Counted from the first letter of the stretch, positions 8,572 to 16,228 are shown. The stretch is 38,729 bases of DNA from Anoxybacillus ayderensis (GCF_000833605.1 NZ_JXTG01000021.1:1-38729); one strand, 5' to 3'. Notes: generated by a model not told the origin, from the letters alone. Translations and numbers: made by a program.

Positions 8572-10017
8572 TCACATATTTGGATGTGGCCGAATAGAAA
8601 TCGTTTGATACGCGGTAAAAAATTCGATGGCCGCTTGCCCTTGTTCGCGCGTACCTGAGCTTGATTGCTTCATCCCGCCAAACGGTGCTTGCGGTTCCGC
8701 ACCGCCTGTCTCGCCGTTCACTTGCACCATTCCCACCTCGATATGTTCAATAAAGTAAAGCGCTTTCGATACATCGTTTGTAAATAGCGACGCGCTTAAG
8801 CCATAAATGCTGTCGTTTGCCATTTCAATCGCTTCATCAATGGATGCCGCTTCTACAATCGATAAGACAGGGCCAAATATTTCTTCCGTCGCAATAATGG
8901 CGCGATGAGAAACAGAATCAAATACAGTTGGCTCAATATACCAGCCCACATCATCGCTCGCTCCCCCTCCAATAAGCAGCCGTCCTTCTTGTTTTCCAAT
9001 ATGGATATAGCGCTGAACCGTTTCAAATTGTCCTTTCGAGACAACCGGCCCCATCGTCACTTGTTCGTCCATTCCATTTCCAACTCGAATACGTCTCACC
9101 TGTTCCATTACATGCGTTCGAAATACATCGATAATCTCTTTCTCAACAAATACGCGACTCGTTGCCGTACAACGTTGCCCCGTTTGTTTCATCGCTCCTT
9201 CTACAACGAGTCGTGCCGCAAATTCGATATTTGCATCTTTTAAAACGATAGCTGGATTTTTTCCACCGAGTTCAAGTTGATATTTCGCCCCACGAGCTGC
9301 TGCTTTTTTTGCAATTTCACTACCAATCGCATTCGAGCCTGTAAACGTAATCGCATCGACATCTTTATGTTCGACAATGGCATCACCAATCGTGCTTCCA
9401 CGGCCGACAACAAAGTTTAAAACTCCTGGAGGTAAGCCTGCTTCTGCAAACAATTCAACGATGCGAGCTCCTGTAGCGCTTGCTTCTAGTGCAGGCTTAA
9501 ATACAACCGTATTTCCATAAACGAGGGCAGGGGCAATTTTCCATATCGGGATAGCTAGCGGAAAATTCCACGGAGCAATGACAGCTACAACCCCGACAGG
9601 CACACGTTTTGTAAAAAATAAATTTTTTGCGTCAAATGACGGTAACACTTCCCCTACTTTTCGCAACCCTTCTCCCGCATAATAACGTAAAATAGCTGCG
9701 CTACGATATACTTCTCCTTTCGTTTCAACAAAACGCTTCCCCATTTCTTTCGTAGCCAATTCCGCCAATTCATCCGCATATTGCTCAAATAAATGAGCGA
9801 CTTTTTGCAAATACGCGCCACGCTCTGGGGCAGCCGTTTGCGCCCATTTTTTCTTTGCTTTCACCGCAGCAAACACCGCCTCATTCACATCATGAACAGA
9901 TGAACCGGCCACGGTCGCAACAAGCTCTTTTTGATCAGCTGGATTGTATCGCTCAATCGTTTCACTTTTCCCTTCAGTCCATTCACCATCAATGTAGTTT
10001 TTCACTTCACGCATCAT
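8572..10017 (-). CDS. Aldehyde dehydrogenase, likely glutarate semialdehyde dehydrogenase
   Basis: 481-residue aldehyde dehydrogenase with catalytic Cys in KQTGQRCTATSR, Glu in LELGGKNPAIV, and FTGSNAIGSE for cofactor binding. Its C-terminal GETGGAEPQAPFGGMKQSS is typical of the succinate/glutarate semialdehyde dehydrogenase group. The ATG overlaps the aminotransferase stop by 4 bases. A second ATG follows directly, so the start may be one codon later. In a GABA pathway this pair would be gabT-gabD. Here the linked lysine dehydrogenase, CoA-transferase and glutaryl-CoA dehydrogenase-like genes favour glutarate semialdehyde to glutarate. Confidence 0.86.
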   Translation of the reverse strand: MMREVKNYIDGEWTEGKSETIERYNPADQKELVATVAGSSVHDVNEAVFAAVKAKKKWAQTAAPERGAYLQKVAHLFEQYADELAELATKEMGKRFVETKGEVYRSAAILRYYAGEGLRKVGEVLPSFDAKNLFFTKRVPVGVVAVIAPWNFPLAIPIWKIAPALVYGNTVVFKPALEASATGARIVELFAEAGLPPGVLNFVVGRGSTIGDAIVEHKDVDAITFTGSNAIGSEIAKKAAARGAKYQLELGGKNPAIVLKDANIEFAARLVVEGAMKQTGQRCTATSRVFVEKEIIDVFRTHVMEQVRRIRVGNGMDEQVTMGPVVSKGQFETVQRYIHIGKQEGRLLIGGGASDDVGWYIEPTVFDSVSHRAIIATEEIFGPVLSIVEAASIDEAIEMANDSIYGLSASLFTNDVSKALYFIEHIEVGMVQVNGETGGAEPQAPFGGMKQSSSGTREQGQAAIEFFTAYQTISIRPHPNM

Positions 10018-11315
10018 TTCACCACCTTTTGTTGTACTTCTGCTAATAGTTGACGCAAAACGGAAAAACCACGCTCTAGCTGTTCATCGGTCATCACAAG
10101 CGGCGGTAAAAAGCGTACAACGTTGCTGTATAATCCAGCGCTTAAAAAGATCGCTCCGCGCTTCCATGCATGGGAAACGATGTATGCTGTTTGTTCTTTC
10201 GCTGGCGTTTTTTGCTCGCGATCTGTCACAAGCTCGATCGCGCACATCGCCCCCAGCCCGCGCACATCGCCAACGATGTCAAACTGTTGCTTCATTTCTT
10301 GTAAAAGCGTCATCATTTTTTCACCAAGATGACGGGCACGCACAATAAGCTGTTCTTCTTCAATGACATCTAAAACAGCGAGTGCGGCTACACATGCCAA
10401 TGGACTTCCAGAAAACGTACCACCAAGCTGACCAACTTCAGGGGCATCCATTATTTCACTTCGGCCAACGACTGCACTGATCGGCACACCCGCTCCCATC
10501 GACTTCGACAATGTCATTAAATCAGGTGCTACACCGAAGTGTTCCATCGCAAACATACGCCCGGTTCGAGCAAAACCAGTTTGAATTTCATCAGCAATCA
10601 TCACGATGCCATGCTCGTCGCAAATGCGACGAATCGCCTGCATAAATTTCGCCGATGGAACGACAAATCCACCTTCTCCTTGTACAGGTTCAATAATGAT
10701 CGCGGCCACATGATCAGGTGCCACTTCCGCAGTAAAAAACTGTTGCAGTGCTGCGATTAACTGTTCATCCACCTCATCTGCCGTTTGCCCGTTTGCCCGA
10801 TAATAGTATGGATATGGAAATTTATACACCTCTGGAGCGAATGGACCAAATCCTTTTTTATATGGCATCACTTTGCTTGTTAGCGACATCGTTAATAGCG
10901 TCCGACCATGATATCCACCTGTAAATGACACAATCGCCGGGCGACCTGTATACTTTCTTGCAATTTTCACGGCGTTTTCCACTGCTTCCGCACCACTATT
11001 TAAAAAAATCGTTTTTTTCGGAAAATCACCCGGAGTTAGCTCATTTAATTTTTCTGCTAACAACACGTACGATTCGTAAGGCGTCACGTGAAAACATGGA
11101 TGAATAAACGCTGCCGCCTGCTGCTGAATGGCAGCGACTACTTTTGGGTGACAATGTCCAACGTTTTGTACACCAATTCCCCCCGCAAAGTCGATATATT
11201 CGCGATCATCTATGTCGCGAATGATCGCTCCTTTTGCTTCTTTAATAAAAATTTCCGTCACGTTGTATGGCGCTCTTGCAACCGCTTCTCTTCTTCGTTC
11301 CATCCAATTCGACAT
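10014..11315 (-). CDS. Class III PLP aminotransferase (GabT family)
   Basis: 433-residue pyridoxal-phosphate aminotransferase of class III. Visible features are the glycine-rich LNSGAEAVENAVKIAR, the aromatic-His motif SFTGGYHGRTL, the DEIQTGFARTG strand that binds the cofactor ring nitrogen, and the Schiff-base Lys in LSKSMGAGVP. The family uses GABA, 5-aminovalerate, ornithine or lysine with 2-oxoglutarate. As first gene of the leftward row it would supply the transamination from 2-aminoadipate to 2-oxoadipate. That would be unusual for class III, so another enzyme could do this step and this one could act on 5-aminovalerate or GABA. Its leader holds a terminator and an alternative structure. 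Confidence 0.88.
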   Translation of the reverse strand: MSNWMERRREAVARAPYNVTEIFIKEAKGAIIRDIDDREYIDFAGGIGVQNVGHCHPKVVAAIQQQAAAFIHPCFHVTPYESYVLLAEKLNELTPGDFPKKTIFLNSGAEAVENAVKIARKYTGRPAIVSFTGGYHGRTLLTMSLTSKVMPYKKGFGPFAPEVYKFPYPYYYRANGQTADEVDEQLIAALQQFFTAEVAPDHVAAIIIEPVQGEGGFVVPSAKFMQAIRRICDEHGIVMIADEIQTGFARTGRMFAMEHFGVAPDLMTLSKSMGAGVPISAVVGRSEIMDAPEVGQLGGTFSGSPLACVAALAVLDVIEEEQLIVRARHLGEKMMTLLQEMKQQFDIVGDVRGLGAMCAIELVTDREQKTPAKEQTAYIVSHAWKRGAIFLSAGLYSNVVRFLPPLVMTDEQLERGFSVLRQLLAEVQQKVVK

Positions 11316-11335
11316 GATCTCTCCTCCTTCGACAA

Positions 11336-11383
11336 ATAAAAAGCCAGTTTAATCATCGTGATGACACAATGACTAAACTGGCT
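11336..11383 (-). terminator. Leader terminator (attenuator) before the aminotransferase gene
   Basis: In the minus-strand transcript AGCCAGUUUAGUCAU pairs with AUGAUUAAACUGGCU, and the helix continues as UGUG/CACG around a UCAU loop. That makes about 19 bp with few wobble pairs, followed by UUUUUAUUU. It lies between the promoter at 11452-11481 and the ribosome site of the first gene, so full-length transcription of the row requires reading past it. Confidence 0.9.
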
Positions 11384-11440
11384 GGTGCTTATGCGTTGCT
11401 CGCCGATCAGACGAGTAAAATAAGCTCCACAGTTTTTACT
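11375..11440 (-). ncRNA. Candidate structured leader RNA, aminotransferase operon
   Basis: The transcript can fold into AAACUG-UGG paired with CCA-GC-CAGUUU (9 bp, GC bulged on the 3' side). This is followed by GCUUAU/AUAAGC, an internal loop UUUA opposite CAACGC, and CUCG/CGAG closing a 9-nt loop UCUGAUCGG. The 3' arm CCAGUUU is also the 5' arm of the downstream terminator, so the two folds exclude each other and this fold would act as an antiterminator. The element is about 65 nt. It is neither a lysine L-box nor a T-box. The rightward leader at 11602-11664 has the same architecture. The fold was found by eye, without energy calculation. Confidence 0.6.
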
Positions 11441-11451
11441 TATTTGCTTTT

Positions 11452-11481
11452 ATTTTAAGACAATCTTTTTGATTTTGTCAA
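11452..11481 (-). promoter_or_regulatory. SigA promoter of the leftward lysine-degradation row
   Basis: TTGACA and TAAAAT with an 18-base spacer on the minus strand, in A/T-rich DNA. The -35 is a perfect consensus. Transcription would start near 11445 and give a leader of about 130 nt. Confidence 0.8.
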
Positions 11482-11503
11482 ACTATTTTTAAAATAAAAA
11501 ATA

Positions 11504-11532
11504 TTTACAAAATAAATGCGTTGTTTTATACT
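11504..11532 (+). promoter_or_regulatory. SigA promoter of the CoA-transferase/dehydrogenase operon
   Basis: TTTACA and TATACT with a 17-base spacer on the plus strand. It is back to back with the leftward promoter; the two -35 boxes are about 22 bases apart. Transcription would start near 11540 and give a leader of about 185 nt. Confidence 0.8.
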
Positions 11533-11539
11533 GAAAATA

Positions 11540-11580
11540 GCTAGCCCCACCAAACAACTGACCGTTTGGCTTCGGGTAGC
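11540..11580 (+). promoter_or_regulatory. First hairpin of the rightward leader
   Basis: GCUA-CCC pairs with GGG-UAGC (one bulged G), then CA opposite CUUC, then CCAAAC/GUUUGG closing the 8-nt loop AACUGACC. It begins at or near the expected transcription start. The loop shares CUGAYC with the apical loop of the leftward leader. Seven U residues follow 8 nt after the stem, too far for a normal terminator. Confidence 0.5.
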
Positions 11581-11601
11581 AACGTAACTTTTTTTGTTAA
11601 A

Positions 11602-11664
11602 GAACTGTTCCGATTCGACCGACTTTCTTTTCGAAAGGCACGCTCGAATCGTTTATGCCAGTTC
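11602..11664 (+). ncRNA. Candidate structured leader RNA, CoA-transferase operon
   Basis: GAACUG pairs with CAGUUC, enclosing GAUUCGA/UCGAAUC (7 bp), an internal loop CCGA opposite GCACGC, and CUUUC/GAAAG closing a 5-nt loop. The 3' arm CAGUUC lies within the 5' arm of the following terminator, so the folds are mutually exclusive. The helix order, the 4/6-nt internal loop ending in ACGC, and the flanking AACUGU and GCCAGUU all recur in the leftward leader although the helices differ in sequence. That pattern suggests a conserved RNA rather than a chance fold. Ligand or protein partner is unknown. Confidence 0.6.
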
Positions 11665-11700
11665 CTTTCCTGTACGTTGTAGGAGGGGACTGGTTTTTTT
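11658..11700 (+). terminator. Leader terminator (attenuator) before the CoA-transferase gene
   Basis: CCAGUUCC pairs with GGGGACUGG (8 bp with one G-U), followed immediately by seven U. It lies 23 bases before the CoA-transferase ATG and downstream of the promoter, so it must be bypassed for expression. Confidence 0.85.
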
Positions 11701-11723
11701 ATTACGAAAATGGAGGTGAACGA

Positions 11724-12881
11724 ATGGCCGGAGCTTTAGATGGGATTCGAGTAATTGACTTGACGCGCGTTCTCGCTGGCCCATACGCCACAATGATTTT
11801 AGGTGATCTCGGGGCAGATGTCATAAAAATCGAAGTACCGGGAGGGTCAGATGATACACGTTTTTGGGGACCACCATTTCAAAACGGGATGAGCGCCTAC
11901 TATGCAGCGGTCAATCGAAACAAGCGAAGCATAACTGTCAATTTAAAAGATGAAAGCGGAAAAGAAACGATTCGTCAACTTTCGAAAACAGCCGACATTA
12001 TCATTCACAATTTTAAAACTGGAACGATGGAACGACTTGGGCTTGGGTATGATGATTTGTCCGCCATCAATCCGAAACTCATCTACTGTTCAATTACTGG
12101 ATTTGGTGAAACAGGGCCGTATCATCATTTAGCTGGCTACGATTATATTATTCAAGCGATGAGCGGCTGGATGAGCATTAACGGGACAGAACAATCCGGA
12201 CCATTAAAAGTCGGCGTGGCGGTCACAGATATCTTCACAGGTTTGTATGCAGCGATCGCCGTACAAGCAGCACTCATCGCTCGGCAAAAAACAGGAAGCG
12301 GACAAAAAATTGATTTAAGTTTATTTGATTGTGCCATTAGTGCGCTTGTAAACGTCGCTTCGAATTATCTCATGTCCGGTGAAGTGCCAAAACCGTTAGG
12401 AAACGATCATCCAAACATCGTTCCGTATTCGACATATGAAGCAAGCGATGGTTTGTTTGTTGTTGCCGTCGGAAACGATCGGCAATTTCAAGCACTATGC
12501 GAACTGCTAGAAGATCAATCGATTGGTGCAGATGAGCGATTTCGAACAAATGCCGGTAGAGTCGCTCATCGTCATGAACTAAATCGTCGGCTAAACGATG
12601 AATTAAAAAAGAAAACGCGCGCGCAATGGCAGAAATTGTTTGAACAAAAAGGCATTCCTTGCGGCCCTGTTCATACGCTCGATCAAGTGTTTCAACATGC
12701 ACAAACGCACGCACGAAACATGCTCATCCACATGGATCACCCAGATGTTGGAATGTTAAAACTTGTCGGCACACCGTTAAAGTTTTCACACACACCGGTC
12801 ACATATCGATTTGCTCCACCCCTTGCAGGGGAACATAACGATTTATTGATTAAAGGAGGAAAAAAACTTGATGAACTTTGA
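11724..12881 (+). CDS. Class III (CaiB/BaiF) CoA-transferase, likely glutarate CoA-transferase
   Basis: 385-residue family III CoA-transferase. It starts MAGALDGIRVIDLTRVLAGP, and the ATG at 11724 is set by GGAGGTGA. The open frame begins earlier, inside the terminator hairpin, and that part is not protein-like. Family marks are GDLGADVIKIEVPGG, ITGFGETGPY and the expected catalytic Asp at about residue 169 in VAVTDIFTGLYA, followed by RQKTGSGQKIDLSLFD. Members of this family include the succinyl-CoA:glutarate CoA-transferase of mitochondria. With a glutaryl-CoA dehydrogenase-like gene overlapping its end, activation of glutarate to glutaryl-CoA is the best role. The CoA donor cannot be told from sequence. 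Confidence 0.88.
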   Translation: MAGALDGIRVIDLTRVLAGPYATMILGDLGADVIKIEVPGGSDDTRFWGPPFQNGMSAYYAAVNRNKRSITVNLKDESGKETIRQLSKTADIIIHNFKTGTMERLGLGYDDLSAINPKLIYCSITGFGETGPYHHLAGYDYIIQAMSGWMSINGTEQSGPLKVGVAVTDIFTGLYAAIAVQAALIARQKTGSGQKIDLSLFDCAISALVNVASNYLMSGEVPKPLGNDHPNIVPYSTYEASDGLFVVAVGNDRQFQALCELLEDQSIGADERFRTNAGRVAHRHELNRRLNDELKKKTRAQWQKLFEQKGIPCGPVHTLDQVFQHAQTHARNMLIHMDHPDVGMLKLVGTPLKFSHTPVTYRFAPPLAGEHNDLLIKGGKKLDEL

Positions 12882-14061
12882 TTTTACTCCAGAACAAGAA
12901 ATGTTGCGACAAACGGTAAGAAAATTTGTTGATAAAGAAATTTTACCTCACATAAAAGAATGGGATGAACGAGGCTATTTCGATCCAAACATTTTAAAAC
13001 GTCTTGCACAATTAAACTTAATGGGCGTATGCATTCCAGAGCAATATGGTGGAATGGGAATGGATTACAATTCACTAGCCATCGTATGTGAAGAGCTTGA
13101 GCGTGGAGATACTGCGTTTCGCACAGCCGTTTCTGTCCATATCGGACTTAATAGTTTAACACTACTTCAATGGGGAACAGAAGAACAAAAGCAAAAATAT
13201 CTCGTGCCACAAGCAAAAGGGGAGAAAATTGGGGCATTCGGACTAACGGAGCCAAACGCTGGTTCAGATGTCGCATCCATTTCCACAACCGCTGTACGCG
13301 ATGGAGATGACTACATTTTAAACGGGCAAAAAACGTGGATTTCTCTTTGTGACATTGCCGACCATTTCATCGTTTTTGCTTACACAGATAAATCAAAAAA
13401 ACATCGCGGTATTTCTGCTTTTATCGTTGAACGGACGATGCCTGGTTTTTCATCACGTGCCATCAAAGGAAAACTTGGCATTCGTGCAGGTAATACAGGT
13501 GAGCTGTTTTTCGACAATGTCCGCGTCCCAAAAGAAAATTTACTCGGGGAAGAAGGAGAAGGATTTAAAATTGCGATGTCTGCGCTCGATAACGGACGAT
13601 TTACCGTTGCTGCTGGGGCGTGCGGCTTAATTATGGCTTGTTTAGAAGCAAGTGTGAAATATTGTCACGAACGAAAAACGTTTGGAAAAGAAATCGGCCG
13701 CCATCAACTCGTGCAACAAATGATTGCGAACATGGAAGCAGGGTTGCAAATGAGCCGTTTGCTCGTATATAAAGCAGGATTTTTGAAAAATAAAGGAAGA
13801 CGAAATACGCGCGAAACGTCATTAGCGAAATGGATGGCATGCGACTTTGCAAATAAGGCGGCTGACGACGCAGTACAAATTCACGGGGCTTACGGCTATT
13901 CCAATGAATATCCTGTAGAGCGATATTTACGCAACTCAAAAGCGCCAGTCATTTACGAAGGAACGCGCGAAATTCATACAATTATGCAAGCGGAATACGT
14001 GCTTGGCTATCGTCAAGATAAACCGCTCCGAAAAATGCTTCCAGCTTGGGAAGAAAAATAG
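12871..14061 (+). CDS. gcdH: Acyl-CoA dehydrogenase, likely glutaryl-CoA dehydrogenase
   Basis: 396-residue FAD-dependent acyl-CoA dehydrogenase beginning MNFDFTPEQEMLRQ. The catalytic Glu is in VIYEGTREIH (about residue 363). The FAD/substrate segment reads FGLTEPNAGSDVASI. The segment ELERGDTAFRTAVSVH lines up with the glutaryl-CoA dehydrogenase region that holds the carboxylate-binding Arg and Ser (human Arg94 and Ser98); here Arg is about residue 84 and Ser 88. This favours glutaryl-CoA to crotonyl-CoA plus CO2 over a butyryl-CoA enzyme. A TTG one codon upstream (12868) has better spacing to AGGAGG and may be the true start. It overlaps the CoA-transferase end by 11 bases. Electrons would go to ETF, possibly FixAB. 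Confidence 0.85.
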   Translation: MNFDFTPEQEMLRQTVRKFVDKEILPHIKEWDERGYFDPNILKRLAQLNLMGVCIPEQYGGMGMDYNSLAIVCEELERGDTAFRTAVSVHIGLNSLTLLQWGTEEQKQKYLVPQAKGEKIGAFGLTEPNAGSDVASISTTAVRDGDDYILNGQKTWISLCDIADHFIVFAYTDKSKKHRGISAFIVERTMPGFSSRAIKGKLGIRAGNTGELFFDNVRVPKENLLGEEGEGFKIAMSALDNGRFTVAAGACGLIMACLEASVKYCHERKTFGKEIGRHQLVQQMIANMEAGLQMSRLLVYKAGFLKNKGRRNTRETSLAKWMACDFANKAADDAVQIHGAYGYSNEYPVERYLRNSKAPVIYEGTREIHTIMQAEYVLGYRQDKPLRKMLPAWEEK

Positions 14062-14090
14062 AAGGTGGCTCGTGTCACCTTCTATTTTTC
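14060..14090. terminator. Bidirectional terminator between gcdH and the DUF3870 gene
   Basis: AGAAGGTG and CACCTTCT pair over 8 bp around an 8-nt loop. ATTTTTC follows on the plus strand, and an ATTTTTCTT run follows on the minus strand, so it can serve both convergent genes. It contains the end of each gene. Confidence 0.85.
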
Positions 14091-14408
14091 TGAATGCATC
14101 TTTTCTTCTAGTTTACAATATTGTTTATACAAATCTTTTAATGCTGCGCATAACGCTTGATTTGCTTTTCCTAAATACCCTTCATGTAATTGAGCAAGCG
14201 GCTCGTCAATCCCATCTTTCAATGAATGTCCTTTTAACAATCGCGCTACATAATCACGGCCGTGTTCTGTTGCTAACGTACAAGAAGCATCCACGATGAC
14301 ACCGTACTTTTTATCTACTTCTGCTGTAATCGTCAACGTATCAAACACGCTTTTTGCCGCCATTCCTGAAGGCAATCGTGCATGACCGGCAATGAATTGC
14401 GTATTCAT
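14082..14408 (-). CDS. DUF3870-type conserved protein
   Basis: 108-residue soluble protein. It begins MNTQFIAGHARLPSGMAAK, followed by VIVDASCTLATEHGRDYVA and LLKGHSLKDGI, with a helical C-terminus containing KANQALCAALKDLYKQY. This pattern is what I recall from DUF3870, a family of unknown function often found near amino acid or CoA-linked catabolic genes in Firmicutes. The conserved Cys in DASCTLATE stands out. It is transcribed toward the gcdH operon and shares its terminator. The start at 14408 is supported by a purine-rich GGGGGAGAGGA stretch upstream. Confidence 0.7.
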   Translation of the reverse strand: MNTQFIAGHARLPSGMAAKSVFDTLTITAEVDKKYGVIVDASCTLATEHGRDYVARLLKGHSLKDGIDEPLAQLHEGYLGKANQALCAALKDLYKQYCKLEEKMHSEK

Positions 14409-14490
14409 TCCTCTCCCCCCATCACCATGTTACTTCCTATTATAACGGTGGGCTGTGTCAATGCTATGAACAATCTTTCGACAAAATCAA

Positions 14491-16158
14491 TTAAATCTTC
14501 ATAATTCCACCTGTACTGGCGGACGTGACGAGCTTCGAGTAGCGAGCTAAATATCCTGTTTTCACTTTCGGTTCAAATCCTTTCCAATTTACTTTTCGCT
14601 TTTCCCATTCTTCTTCTGGAACATGTACATCAATTGTTCGTTTCACAATATCAATGACAATGTGATCCCCATTTTCCACAAATGCAATCGGGCCTCCTTC
14701 AGCTGCTTCCGGTGATACGTGCCCAATCGATAGCCCACGGGAAGCACCGGAGAAACGACCGTCCGTAATGAGCGCTACTTTCGTCCCTAATCCCATCCCG
14801 ACAATTTGTGATGTCGGTGCCAACATTTCTGGCATACCTGGTCCACCTTTTGGTCCTTCGTAACGAATAATGACGACATGCCCCGGCTGTACTTTCCCTG
14901 CCGCAATTCCTTCAAGCGCTTCTTCTTGAGAGTCAAATACGATCGCTGGTCCTTCGTGGCGTGTAATTCCCCCTTGAATGCCACCTGTTTTAATAATTGC
15001 ACCATCTGGAGCTAAATTGCCGAACAATACAGCCAGTCCGCCTGTTTCTGAATACGGATTGTCAATTGGACGAATGACTTCATAGTTTTTCACTTCACAC
15101 CCTGCAATGTTTTCACCAAGCGTTTTTCCCGACACCGTCAATGCATCTAAATGAAGCGTACCTTCTTTTTTCGACAATTCATGTAATACAGCAGACACTC
15201 CACCAGCTTCATGTAAGTCTTCAATATGCATATCTGATGCTGGAGCGAGTTTTGCTAAATGTGGTACGCGGGCCGCAACTTCATTAATGCGCTCAAGCGG
15301 ATAATGAATGCCTGCTTCATTCGCGATCGCTAACGTATGTAGCACCGTATTTGTTGAACCACCGAGAGCCATGTCAAGTGCAAACGCGTTATCAATTGCT
15401 TTTTCGGTCACGATATCACGCGGTTTAATATCGTGCTCGATTAAATACATTAACTGTTGAGCCGAACGGCGCACAAATTCTTTTCGTGCCGGATCAATGG
15501 CTAAAATCGTGCCGTTACCCGGAAGAGCTAAGCCAAGCGCTTCAGCTAAACAGTTCATCGAATTGGCTGTAAACATCCCTGAGCAAGAACCACATGTCGG
15601 ACAGCCGTACTGTTCAAGTTCTTGTAACCCTTTTTCATCAATTTTTCCTGCTTGATACGCCCCCACTCCTTCAAATACAGAAGAGAGCGAAATTTTTTTC
15701 CCATCGCTTGTCACACCCGCTTTCATCGGCCCCCCGCTTACAAAAATGGTTGGAATGTTTAAGCGCATCGCCGCCATCATCATACCAGGTGTAATTTTAT
15801 CGCAGTTTGGAATGCATACCATCCCATCAAACCAATGCGCAGAAATGACCGTTTCAACAGAATCGGCAATAATTTCACGGCTCGGCAACGAATAGCGCAT
15901 GCCGATATGTCCCATCGCGATACCGTCATCCACTCCGATCGTATTCATTTCAAACGGTACGCCGCCTGCTTCGCGAATCGCTTCTTTCACAATTTTCCCA
16001 AACTCTTGTAAATGAACATGTCCTGGAATAATATCAATATACGAGTTGACAACCGCAATAAACGGTTTATTGAAATCTTCTTCTTTTACTCCTGCCGCAC
16101 GCAATAAACTACGATGTGGCGCACGGTCAAATCCTTTTTTAATCATATCGCTACGCAA
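14491..16158 (-). CDS. ilvD: Dihydroxy-acid dehydratase
   Basis: Converts 2,3-dihydroxy-isovalerate and its homologue to the 2-oxo acids in branched-chain amino acid and CoA biosynthesis. 555 residues. Iron-sulfur ligands appear in [12 protein letters not shown] and [18 protein letters not shown]. The protein is full length. The open frame extends to 16203, but the TTG at 16158 is preferred because GGAGGG lies 8-13 bases before it, and because the product then starts [19 protein letters not shown] as in relatives. An ATG at 16173 has a weaker site. It stands alone, not next to other ilv genes, with its own promoter. Confidence 0.92.
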   Translation of the reverse strand: MRSDMIKKGFDRAPHRSLLRAAGVKEEDFNKPFIAVVNSYIDIIPGHVHLQEFGKIVKEAIREAGGVPFEMNTIGVDDGIAMGHIGMRYSLPSREIIADSVETVISAHWFDGMVCIPNCDKITPGMMMAAMRLNIPTIFVSGGPMKAGVTSDGKKISLSSVFEGVGAYQAGKIDEKGLQELEQYGCPTCGSCSGMFTANSMNCLAEALGLALPGNGTILAIDPARKEFVRRSAQQLMYLIEHDIKPRDIVTEKAIDNAFALDMALGGSTNTVLHTLAIANEAGIHYPLERINEVAARVPHLAKLAPASDMHIEDLHEAGGVSAVLHELSKKEGTLHLDALTVSGKTLGENIAGCEVKNYEVIRPIDNPYSETGGLAVLFGNLAPDGAIIKTGGIQGGITRHEGPAIVFDSQEEALEGIAAGKVQPGHVVIIRYEGPKGGPGMPEMLAPTSQIVGMGLGTKVALITDGRFSGASRGLSIGHVSPEAAEGGPIAFVENGDHIVIDIVKRTIDVHVPEEEWEKRKVNWKGFEPKVKTGYLARYSKLVTSASTGGIMKI

Positions 16159-16193
16159 ATCAAATCCCTCCATCTTCTCTAACCTTGTTAAAC

Positions 16194-16223
16194 ATTGTAA
16201 CATTTTTTTAAATAAAATGACAA
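16194..16223 (-). promoter_or_regulatory. SigA promoter of ilvD
   Basis: TTGTCA and TACAAT with an 18-base spacer on the minus strand, giving a start near 16187 and a leader of about 30 nt. No T-box or other long leader is present. Confidence 0.65.
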
Positions 16224-16228
16224 TTCTA

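Noticed and set aside
8572-11315. Simple GABA-degrading gabT-gabD pair
   Set aside because: Cannot be excluded for the two enzymes alone, but the linked lysine dehydrogenase, CoA-transferase and glutaryl-CoA dehydrogenase-like genes make a glutarate route more likely.
11336-11445. Classical lysine riboswitch (L-box) before the aminotransferase gene
   Set aside because: The leader is only about 130 nt and lacks the conserved L-box core segments that I know; the helix layout is different.
11581-11598. Seven T residues after the first leader hairpin as a terminator
   Set aside because: Eight bases lie between the stem and the T run, so it does not fit a normal intrinsic terminator.
11540-11700. 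T-box leader before the CoA-transferase gene
   Set aside because: No UGGNACCGCG T-box sequence and no specifier stem were found.
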